Shown: one piece after another, positions 24,964-31,882 of the stretch
Position numbering within the stretch: position 1 is the stretch's first letter
Layout: each line of letters opens with the position of its first letter
Assembly (NCBI GenBank): GCA_038893495.1
Contig: JAWARJ010000001.1
Coordinates: forward strand, 682,001-746,000
Origin: Thermoproteus sp.
Lineage (GTDB): Archaea > Thermoproteota > Thermoprotei > Thermoproteales > Thermoproteaceae
Length of the DNA: 64,000 nt
Direction of reading: 5' to 3'
The notes under the pieces: generated by a model
What the model saw: only the letters and a program-made list of their open reading frames with translations
Told to the model about the DNA's origin: nothing
The model's database searches: none
Made by a program: the position numbers and the translations under genes

Positions 24964-26663
24964 ACCCCATAGAGAGGTTTAGGGAGAGGGTTAGGCTCTA
25001 TAGGGAGGCCGGAATAGCCATAGAGTCGCTGTCGTTGGGCTGTTCCGTCAAAGTGGACCTATACGACGTCTTGTACCCAGCCATAGAGCTCCTCAAGGAC
25101 GAGGTGTCTAAGCTCAATTTGGTCATAGCGCCGAGAGAGGACGCTGCCATAGTGAGGGGCGTCGGGGCCGAGTTGAGGCGGCTCTATTTGGATCCTGAGG
25201 ACCCCAGGATAGATCCGGCGTTTCTTGAGTCCTACGCGCCCGACCTCGCCGTTGTCTTGGTGCAACTCTATATGGCCAAAGCCGCGACCCCCAAGGCCTT
25301 CGCCGAGTACGCCGCGAAGCTCTACAAGGCCTTGGGCTCCTCTAGGCATAGGGTGTGGCTGGGCAAGGGGCACAGCATAGTGAGCACCAAAAGGGGCGCC
25401 GAGTTCTTCATGGTGGATTTCCTCAAGGTGGGGACTGGCGAGGGCTATGTCTTGGCCAATAACGACACGATACAGGTCATAGACCCCTCCGAGGACCTCG
25501 ACTCGTCCCTACAGGTGGCGGTCGCCATAAACAACGCCCTGAACGACCTATACGTCAAGGGGGTCCACAATGACGTAGAGATAGCGCCTGTCTACGACGC
25601 GCCGGAGCCCTATTACGCCAAAATAGAGGCGGCCGTGAGAAGCCATGCGTCGTCTCTAGGCAGGCTGGTAGAGGCGCCCCAGCCCAGAAGGGGCTATTTG
25701 CTCCTAGGCGCCACCGCCTATGGCCCTCTCGACAGAGAGCCCCCCACGTTCTACAACCATCTGGGCGAAGACTTCGTGGTGTTAGTCACCAGGCCTTTCG
25801 GCGAGCTGGCCTTCTTCACGACCTACGTAGCCATACATACAGACGCCGAGCTCCTCAAGTCCTTCGAGAAGTCTGTAATGCCCCTAGACCAATTCGAGAA
25901 GGAGAAGAGAGCCGTGTTAGAGCTCATGGCCCAGCCCAATAGGGACGTGGCCGAGGTCATATACCAATACCTCCCGGAGCTCGGAGAGAGGTTCGACCCC
26001 GAGCGCCATATAGCTGCCACCATAGACGTGTCGGGGCCCGGCGTCTTTGTGTTCAAGGAGGTGGCTGAGAGGGCCGGCGTCGACATAGAGCTCACAGACG
26101 TGCCGCTTTTAAGTTCGGCGGTCTCCAAATTCGCCGCGGAGAATTACGTCATGCCGGACGCGACGGCAGGCACCAACGGGGCGATCGCGCTCTTCTTGCA
26201 CAAGAAGCTCGCCGACGAGGTCCTGGACAGACTCGCCAGGATAAAGAGACTTAAGCCTATGGCGATCGGCAGGGTGTTGGGGAGGGGCGAAGGGAGACTT
26301 GTGGTGCCCAGTTGGGCTTTGGGCTACATATCGAGCGAGAAGCTCAAAGAGAAGCTGATAGGCGCGAGGCAAGTCCTCGGGGCGTTGGCGGCAGGAGGCA
26401 AGAAGGTTAGAGCTAGGGCCTACGTCGAGGGTGAAGTCCAAGGCGTGGGGTTTAGGCCCACGGCCAGATCTAAAGCCAGGGCGTTAGGCCTTACTGGCTA
26501 CGCCGCGAACCTCCCAGACGGGAGGGTCGAACTCGTCGTCGAGGGAGATAGGGAGAGGATAGAGAAATTCCTACAGGAGCTCTGCACCCGCTTCGACTGC
26601 AAGGTCGGCGAGGTCATCTGGGAGGAGGCCAAAGGCGAGTATAAGGACTTCGAAGTTAGGTAG
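24960..26663 (+). CDS. SelD-like (PurM superfamily) protein fused to an acylphosphatase domain
   Basis: A 567-aa two-domain protein. Residues 1 to about 465 resemble selenophosphate synthetase and related PurM-fold enzymes, which bind ATP and make phosphoryl intermediates. The segment [20 protein letters not shown] has Cys28 and Lys31 in the Cys-x-x-Lys spacing of SelD. Further conserved-looking parts are [16 protein letters not shown] and [13 protein letters not shown]. Residues about 473-567 are an acylphosphatase with [14 protein letters not shown] (phosphate-binding Arg) and [14 protein letters not shown] (catalytic Asn). The carrier gene tusA overlaps its start and moeA lies upstream. 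Acylphosphatase plus PurM logic recalls HypF/HypE, but here both are in one chain. The product is unknown; selenophosphate, thiophosphate or a related activated chalcogen is an inference. Confidence 0.85.
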   Translation: MNPIERFRERVRLYREAGIAIESLSLGCSVKVDLYDVLYPAIELLKDEVSKLNLVIAPREDAAIVRGVGAELRRLYLDPEDPRIDPAFLESYAPDLAVVLVQLYMAKAATPKAFAEYAAKLYKALGSSRHRVWLGKGHSIVSTKRGAEFFMVDFLKVGTGEGYVLANNDTIQVIDPSEDLDSSLQVAVAINNALNDLYVKGVHNDVEIAPVYDAPEPYYAKIEAAVRSHASSLGRLVEAPQPRRGYLLLGATAYGPLDREPPTFYNHLGEDFVVLVTRPFGELAFFTTYVAIHTDAELLKSFEKSVMPLDQFEKEKRAVLELMAQPNRDVAEVIYQYLPELGERFDPERHIAATIDVSGPGVFVFKEVAERAGVDIELTDVPLLSSAVSKFAAENYVMPDATAGTNGAIALFLHKKLADEVLDRLARIKRLKPMAIGRVLGRGEGRLVVPSWALGYISSEKLKEKLIGARQVLGALAAGGKKVRARAYVEGEVQGVGFRPTARSKARALGLTGYAANLPDGRVELVVEGDRERIEKFLQELCTRFDCKVGEVIWEEAKGEYKDFEVR

Positions 26664-26803
26664 CGCCCCTACTCCACCCGAAGATCCCGGGCAGACGGCC
26701 CCTCGGGGTTTTACTCGGAGCCTCCAGAGGGGGCCTATAACTCAAGCTCGGGGGCCTGCCGATAGGGGACGCGTCTCAGACCTACCAAGTACACTGAGCG
26801 GAA

Positions 26804-26832
26804 CTCCCTACGGCTTCGCCGTAAGTCAGGAG
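26804..26832. other. perfect hairpin in the 263-base gap before the thioredoxin-domain gene
   Basis: TACGGC-TTC-GCCGTA at 26809-26823 forms a perfect six-pair stem, flanked by CTCC (26804-26807) and GGAG (26829-26832) that could extend it. It lies between the convergent ends of the SelD-like gene (26663) and the gene ending at 26927. Short open fragments around it (for example ELNELLGALPISRIIEIP near 26834) may be decayed coding sequence. It could be a structured 3' end or a small RNA; there is no clear promoter. Confidence 0.3.
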
Positions 26833-26926
26833 AGCTGAATGAGCTTCTCGGCGCCCTGCCGATTTCTAGGATTATAGAGATCCCTAGGGAGCCATAGTGA
26901 AGAAGCTTGTGGAGAAACTAAAGGCG

Positions 26927-28918
26927 CTACTCTAGGCGGTAAGCCTCCCTCCTGAACTCCCTCACAGCCTCGCGTAGCCGCCCAGTGTCCCTTATGGGCA
27001 TGGTGCATGCCCCCCAGGCGCAGACGTAGGCGGCGGACCTCGGGCCTCTTGTCATCGACCTTATGGAGGGCTCCGGGTAGTCCCACTGCTCACCGACAGG
27101 GACCACGAGGTGGAGGGGGCGGTATTCGGCCAACGCGGCCCTCCAAAGCTCTTCGCTCCCGACGATCACAGTACGGGGAGGCTCCGCGATGTGGGCGTCT
27201 AGGGCTATCGCCAGACTTGCGGCGGAAGGACCTAGGCGTTGCATCTTGCCGTACAGCGCCCTTAAGGCCCGATCTGCGGCCTCCCTGAACTTCTTCACCC
27301 CAGTCACGTAGTACAAGTAGTCACAGGTCAGCATTGCAAGGGAGTTGCCGGAGTAGTTGGGCGTATCCGTGGCCGGTATGTTGGGCGTCCTCAATACCGG
27401 ATCGGGCTCCTCCACGTCCCTGAAGCCGGCCTCCGTGGCGAACTTGTCCACCATAGCCTCGCCAAGCTCTACTGCCCACATCAGCCACGAGGGGTCAGCC
27501 GTATGGGCGAAGGCCTCCAATGCGGCTAGAGAACAGTACGCATAGTCCTCCAGGACGCCGGGGCCCAGCAGTACGCCGTTGCGCACGCCTCGTCTGAGGA
27601 CGCCGCCATCCCACAGGGCTCGCCTCAGCCTCTCCAAGGCCTTAAGGGCAAACTCGGCGTTGCCGACGCCAGCGAGCCTGCTGGCCTCAAGCTCGGCCTT
27701 GGCCGCGGCGCAACTCCACCCTGCGTATATCGTCTTGTCCACGAAGGGAGGCCTCCTTTCACGGCGCCTTTTCTCTAACAACAAGCGGAGGATCCTGTTC
27801 CCTTCGGGGACCCACTCGACCACCCTCGGCGTGACTTTGCCTTCGGGCCAGTTGAATTGATAGAGGCCGAACATCTCGGCGGCTTTTTCGAACAGAGGCC
27901 CCAGCGCCTCTCTCAGCTCCTCTTCGGTCCACCGGTAGTAGCCCCCTTCCTCTCCCTCAACGTCTGCGTCTTGGCTCGCGTAGTAGCCGCCCTCCGGGTC
28001 GCGCATAAATTCGTCGAACCACGAGACTATGCCCGCCGCGGTCCTCCTCAACAGCTCGTCGCCGAAGTGGGCGTAGGCGCGGGCGTAGGTGGAAAGGAGC
28101 TCCGCGTTGTCGATCAGCAACTTCTCGTAGTGGGGCACCGCCCAGACCCTGTCGGTGGAGTATCGGAAGAAGCCGCCTCCCACCTGGTCGTACACGCCGC
28201 CCATGGCCATAGCCCTCAGGGTGGCTAGAGCCATCTTGGCGTATATGGACTTCCCGTCGTAGAAGTGACGGAGCATCAACAGGTCGAGCTGGGTAATTGG
28301 GGGGAACTTGGGCGCCGCGCCGAACCCTCCGAACTCCTCGTCGAAAGAGGCGGCCAAAGAGGCCAAGACGTCGACTTCCAGGGACCTGCCGGGCTCCCCC
28401 GGAGCAGGCGAGTGCCAGCTCGCGACCTCTCTGGCGAGATCCTCAGTCATCTTCTTGATGTCGCCCCTCTTCGTCCTATAGGCGTCCAGGACCGCTCTGA
28501 GCACCTTCGCCATCCCGGGGAGGCCCATGTGGTCCCTCGGCGGGAGGTACGTGGCGGCCCATATCACCTCCCCCTCTGGGGTCATGAACACGGTGAGGGG
28601 CCAGCCGGCTTGTCCCGCGATTAACATTGCATATTCCTGCAGACGGCGGTCTACGTCGGGGCGCTCGTCCCTGTCCACCTTAATCGGCAGGAAGTAGCGG
28701 TTTATCAGCTCGGCCACCTCGTCGTCGCTGTACGTGGTTTCGTCCATGACGTGGCACCAATGGCACCACACGGCGCCCACGTCGACAAGGACGGGCCTGT
28801 CTTCCCTCCTCGCCGCCTCGAAGGCCTCTGCGCACCAGCCCCACCACTTCACCTTGCTCCTAAGCCCCTCTAACACGAAGGGCGATGTCGACTTTTTTAA
28901 ACACGCCTCTCTGTCCAC
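26927..28918 (-). CDS. thioredoxin-domain DUF255/YyaL (spermatogenesis-associated 20-like) protein
   Basis: A 663-aa member of the conserved YyaL/SPATA20 family. The N-terminal thioredoxin-like domain (about 20-160) has GAVWCHWCHVMDE with a CxxC-type pair, then FLPIKVDRDERPDVD and GWPLTVFMTPEGE. A long alpha/alpha-toroid region follows, as in N-acylglucosamine epimerases (YDQVGGGFFRYSTD, HYEKLLIDNAELL, YYASQDADVEGEEG). The function is not established in any domain of life. The GTG at 28918 lies about 20 bases after a palindromic TATA box shared with the divergent decayed merA gene. Confidence 0.9.
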   Translation of the reverse strand: MDREACLKKSTSPFVLEGLRSKVKWWGWCAEAFEAARREDRPVLVDVGAVWCHWCHVMDETTYSDDEVAELINRYFLPIKVDRDERPDVDRRLQEYAMLIAGQAGWPLTVFMTPEGEVIWAATYLPPRDHMGLPGMAKVLRAVLDAYRTKRGDIKKMTEDLAREVASWHSPAPGEPGRSLEVDVLASLAASFDEEFGGFGAAPKFPPITQLDLLMLRHFYDGKSIYAKMALATLRAMAMGGVYDQVGGGFFRYSTDRVWAVPHYEKLLIDNAELLSTYARAYAHFGDELLRRTAAGIVSWFDEFMRDPEGGYYASQDADVEGEEGGYYRWTEEELREALGPLFEKAAEMFGLYQFNWPEGKVTPRVVEWVPEGNRILRLLLEKRRRERRPPFVDKTIYAGWSCAAAKAELEASRLAGVGNAEFALKALERLRRALWDGGVLRRGVRNGVLLGPGVLEDYAYCSLAALEAFAHTADPSWLMWAVELGEAMVDKFATEAGFRDVEEPDPVLRTPNIPATDTPNYSGNSLAMLTCDYLYYVTGVKKFREAADRALRALYGKMQRLGPSAASLAIALDAHIAEPPRTVIVGSEELWRAALAEYRPLHLVVPVGEQWDYPEPSIRSMTRGPRSAAYVCAWGACTMPIRDTGRLREAVREFRREAYRLE

Positions 28919-28933
28919 ATAAATTCCGATAAG

Positions 28934-28943
28934 TTTATATAAA
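28934..28943. promoter_or_regulatory. palindromic TATA box serving two divergent genes
   Basis: TTTATATAAA is its own reverse complement. Its centre is about 20 bases from the GTG at 28918 (minus) and 22-26 bases from the tandem ATGs at 28961/28964 (plus). Both are within the spacing typical of leaderless starts here. Upstream element asymmetry (BRE) would normally set direction; a perfectly symmetric box suggests firing both ways or a weak direction choice. Confidence 0.55.
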
Positions 28944-28960
28944 ATTGTGAAGGAGCGTCC

Positions 28961-29556
28961 ATGATGTACGACGTCGTCATAATAGGCGGAGGGTCCGCCG
29001 GCTTCGCCGCCGGGCGGGTGCCCAACTCCGAAACCGCCGGCGGCTTGTTGAAGCCAAATCCGGACGGCTCCATAAAGGTGAACACAAAGATGGAGACGTC
29101 AATGCCGGGCGTATACGCGACGGGGGACGTGGCCGGAGGCGTCTTCCTCGGAGGGGGCGCTACTCCGAAAACGCAACGGCCAGACAGGGCGTTATGGCGG
29201 CCGAAAACGCCATGGGGCTCCGCCGAGTACAACCCGTTGGCGACGCCGAGGGTAGTCTTCACAGATCCCCCGGTGGCCGCCGCGTAGACCTCCAAGAGGA
29301 CTGCCGGTTTCATCAAGGTGAACACCTACCCCCGAGACTTGGCGCCTCTCCATGAGGGGAGGCAAGATAGCCGGCGCGGTGATCGCGGCCCCCACGCAGA
29401 GGAGTTGATACACGTATTCGCCCTGGCCGTGGCGAAAGGCATGTACGTGCAGGACATAGCCGAATAGGTGCCGGCCTTTCCTTCGGCGAGGCGCTGAGGC
29501 TGACAGTGCTCGCATTCCAGAAGGACGTATCTAAGCTGAGCTGTTGCGCGGGCTAG
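28961..29556 (+). pseudogene. merA: decayed mercuric reductase / flavin disulfide reductase
   Basis: About 200 codons of a family that normally has 450 or more. The N-terminus MMYDVVIIGGGSAGFAA (FAD loop) jumps straight to GRVPNSE, removing some 250 residues including the CxxxxC redox pair. The second flavin motif survives (GVYATGDVAGG). Next, RQGVMAAENAMG is in the +1 frame relative to it, then TPRVVFTDPPVAA is back in the first frame. Later GGKIAGAVIAAPT and AEELIHVFALAVAKGMYVQDIAE lie in two other frames. The gene ends with KDVSKLSCCAG, the paired C-terminal cysteines typical of MerA. At least one large deletion and several frameshifts are needed, so it cannot work. The promoter is intact. 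Confidence 0.85.
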
Positions 29557-29573
29557 TCCCGGAATAGAAAAAA

Positions 29574-29813
29574 CTATTTTATTATTGTCAAGACCACGTT
29601 TGGCGCTGCCTCTCTGCGTTCCACTTTGAATCCCGCCGAGCGGGCTATGGCCTCTATAGTGAGCGCCCAGTCGTAGTCGTCCGTGACGGCCTCTACCGCC
29701 TCGTCGGGGCTCAGCCGCTGTAGGTGTTCCATTAGGATGTAGGCGGGGTGTTTGAGGCCCAGCTTGTGACAAGAATCTTCTCGGGAAAAGGTGTACTTCG
29801 CCACTACTTTCAT
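29574..29813 (-). CDS. small TusA-fold-like protein downstream of rhodanese
   Basis: A 79-aa protein that looks like a TusA-fold relative: a strand, a helix (YILMEHLQRLSPDEAVEAV), a second strand/helix (DWALTIEAIARSAGF) and a last strand (NVVLTIIK). It lacks CPxP; a single early Cys (REDSCHKLG) takes a nearby position. The ATG at 29813 overlaps the stop of the rhodanese gene (ATGA), so the two are coupled and probably share sulfur traffic. Family assignment is tentative. Confidence 0.65.
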   Translation of the reverse strand: MKVVAKYTFSREDSCHKLGLKHPAYILMEHLQRLSPDEAVEAVTDDYDWALTIEAIARSAGFKVERREAAPNVVLTIIK

Positions 29814-30649
29814 TTCTCCACTGGGGCGCCCACCAGATTGCCCCACTCGGCCCAGCTCCCGTCGTAGACCCTCACGGCGGGGTACTTCAAGATGTACTTC
29901 AATACGAACCAGGTGTGGGCCGCCCTCTCGCCTATCCTGCAGTAGGTGATCACCTCTCTGTCCGGCGTGATGCCGGCCGACTCATAGAGCCTCCTCAGCT
30001 CCTCAACCGGCTTGAACTTCCCCGTGTTGGGGTCCACCGCCTGCGCCCAAGGTATGTTCACCGCGCCGGGTATGTGGCCGCCTACTTGCGTCTGCTCGTT
30101 GGGGTACTCGGGGGGCGCGGTGACCTCGCCTTTATACTCCGCCGGGCTCCTCACGTCAACCAGCAGGACGTTTCTCTTCACCTCGCCGTGCATGACCTTG
30201 TTCATCACCTCCCAGAGGTAGGCCCTCCTGGAGCCCCAGTCCACCCTCCTCACCTTGTACTGCGTCTTCGGGTAGCTGGGCACATCCCGCGCGGTGGGCT
30301 TGCCCTCTTTGGCCCAAGCGGTCCTGCCCCCGTCCATGAGCTTGAGGTCCTCGTGGCCGTAGGCCTCGAAGAGCCAGAAGGCGTAGGCGGCAAACCAGTT
30401 GTTGAAGTCGCCGTACAGCACCACCGTGTGGTCGTTGGAGATGCCCTTTTCGGACATGAGCTTCTCGAAGTCGGCCGGCTCCACGAAGTCCCTCCTGACG
30501 GGATGTCTGAGCTCCCTCCAGGCGATCGACACAGCGCCGGGGACGTGCCACTGGTTGTAGGCCGTGTTGGGGTCGTAGTCCACCTCCACCACCATCACCT
30601 TGGGGTTGTTTAGGTTTTGTAGTACCCAGTCGCTTGTTACTAATGCCAT
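29810..30649 (-). CDS. thiosulfate sulfurtransferase (two-domain rhodanese)
   Basis: Moves sulfane sulfur from thiosulfate to an acceptor. The 279-aa protein has two rhodanese domains. The N-terminal one (VMVVEVDYDPN, HVPGAVSIAWRE) lacks a catalytic Cys. The C-terminal one has LLVDVRSPAEYKGE, HIPGAVNIPW and the active loop VITYCRIGERAAHTWFVL, with Cys as the persulfide site. Length matches the TST/MST family. The start codon at 30649 is about 20-24 bases from a minus-strand gaattaaattc. The TusA-like small gene follows with a stop/start overlap. Confidence 0.93.
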   Translation of the reverse strand: MALVTSDWVLQNLNNPKVMVVEVDYDPNTAYNQWHVPGAVSIAWRELRHPVRRDFVEPADFEKLMSEKGISNDHTVVLYGDFNNWFAAYAFWLFEAYGHEDLKLMDGGRTAWAKEGKPTARDVPSYPKTQYKVRRVDWGSRRAYLWEVMNKVMHGEVKRNVLLVDVRSPAEYKGEVTAPPEYPNEQTQVGGHIPGAVNIPWAQAVDPNTGKFKPVEELRRLYESAGITPDREVITYCRIGERAAHTWFVLKYILKYPAVRVYDGSWAEWGNLVGAPVEK

Positions 30650-30736
30650 GTAGTAGATTTCGAATTTAATTCTTTAAAGTAGTCAGTGATGCACAAAATA
30701 CACCACATATACGATTATATACATATACTTCCATCC

Positions 30737-30803
30737 TAAAGAGACCTGGGCTCCTCTTTACGCTAGGCCGTCCAACCTTAAAGATAAGGAGTTGTAGGCC
30801 TAG
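30737..30803. ncRNA. candidate structured RNA: two tandem hairpins
   Basis: Two inverted repeats follow each other in the 150-base gap between two minus-strand genes. TAAAGAG (30737-30743) pairs with CTCTTTA (30754-30760). CTAGGCC (30763-30769) pairs with GGCCTAG (30797-30803), with inner pairing CAACCTT/AAGGaGTTG. A TATA-rich run (cgattatatacatata, about 30709-30725) lies upstream on the plus strand at a distance that would start a transcript near 30740. Alternatively, these are 3' end structures of the gene ending at 30800. No known RNA family was recognised. Confidence 0.3.
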
Positions 30804-31312
30804 CTGTGGCTAGCCTCGTAGCGCCTCACGATGGCTTGTTCGTCTGGAGAGAGCTTCCGGACGGCATAGACGTCCGCCACGAGCTTCTCGCCATCTACGC
30901 GCACCTTATAGAAGGTTATCTCGCCCGGGGCCTCCCTAACGCCGAATCTCACCTCCTTGCCGGCCAGCGCTCTGGCCGCGCCCTCTATTTCCTCTATGGC
31001 GTAGAAGACAGGCGTGTGGAGCGCCGCCAGCCTCCTTACTTTACTCAAAACTCTCAATGCCCTCTCGCCGAGATTCTCCACATAGGGGCTCATCAACAAA
31101 AGCGCGTTGTCCACTTCTCCCTCCAGCTCGTTCGAGGCCACGACGGAGGTAGAGGCCCCTCTGGCGGCCGACATGGCCGCCACAACCGACGCCATGGCTA
31201 CACAGCTGGGCGTGTCGTCGAAGACGATCGTGAAGTCTTTGAGGTCGGATATCAAAACCTCCGAATATATCCTGCCCAGGAGGGCCCTATATGCCAGCTC
31301 GGCGCCGTCCAT
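30800..31312 (-). CDS. protein of unknown function
   Basis: A 170-aa soluble alpha/beta protein starting MDGAELAYRALLGRIY. Strand-like segments LKDFTIVFDDTPSCVAMA and VDNALLLMSPYVEN alternate with helices. The C-terminal third has short beta strands (GEITFYKVRVDGEKLVADVYAV). No family was recognised. The frame is open to 31381, but ATG 31312 is 22-24 bases after the minus-strand TATA tattttatag (near 31329-31338). It is divergent from the DsrE-like gene. Confidence 0.65.
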   Translation of the reverse strand: MDGAELAYRALLGRIYSEVLISDLKDFTIVFDDTPSCVAMASVVAAMSAARGASTSVVASNELEGEVDNALLLMSPYVENLGERALRVLSKVRRLAALHTPVFYAIEEIEGAARALAGKEVRFGVREAPGEITFYKVRVDGEKLVADVYAVRKLSPDEQAIVRRYEASHS

Positions 31313-31417
31313 AGACTTTTGTTTGGAGCTATAAAATAATGTGTTGTTATGTGCACAATCTGCAGTGAATAATAGGCACATTAGGCCAGATATTTACGCT
31401 CTAAACGCCAGACCTAC

Positions 31418-31882
31418 ATGTCGTCGAAGAAAACTGTAGGCATAGTGGTCCAGAGCGGGGCGGCAAATAGGATATGTTGCGTGGTGATCTACGCCGCGGC
31501 CGCCTTGGCGTCGGGCAGGAAGGTAGTGCTCCATTTGGTCAACGAGGGCCTTGTGGCCTTCAGGAAGGACACAGCCGACAAGATATGGGGTAGCTTGAAG
31601 CCCGACGACTGGTCTATATTCCCCGAGGGGTATAGGTCATATGTGGAGACCTTCTTGAAGAACTTAAATTCAGCAATAAAGTCCGGCCGGTTTAAAGACT
31701 GGCGCGACGCGCTCGTAGAGCTTAAGGAGATGTTCAAAGAGGACTTCAAGATATATGCCTGCCCCATGGCGGCGCAGATGTATAACATAAAGAAGGAAGA
31801 CCTACTGGACATAGTCGACGGGATAGCCGGCGCCGAGACCTTCCTAGAGGAGGTAGAGGGCGGTACTGTCTTCGTCTTCTAG
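31418..31882 (+). CDS. DsrE/DsrF-like sulfur relay protein
   Basis: A 154-aa protein of the DsrE/F-like fold. The first strand and glycine region is VGIVVQSGAANRICC, a long helix (IYAAAALASGRKVVLHLV) follows, and the later FKIYACPMAAQMYNI holds a Cys at the position where DsrE-type proteins carry sulfur. Such proteins pass persulfide sulfur in sulfur oxidation or tRNA thiolation, and archaeal versions accompany rhodanese and TusA. Both of those occur within 1.7 kb. ATG 31418 lies 24 bases after agatatttac. It ends one base before rad50, on the opposite strand. Confidence 0.8.
   Translation: MSSKKTVGIVVQSGAANRICCVVIYAAAALASGRKVVLHLVNEGLVAFRKDTADKIWGSLKPDDWSIFPEGYRSYVETFLKNLNSAIKSGRFKDWRDALVELKEMFKEDFKIYACPMAAQMYNIKKEDLLDIVDGIAGAETFLEEVEGGTVFVF

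Noticed and set aside
26664-26926. Possible RNase P or SRP RNA in the intergenic region
   Set aside because: I could not find the conserved core sequences of either RNA or a promoter; only one short hairpin is present.
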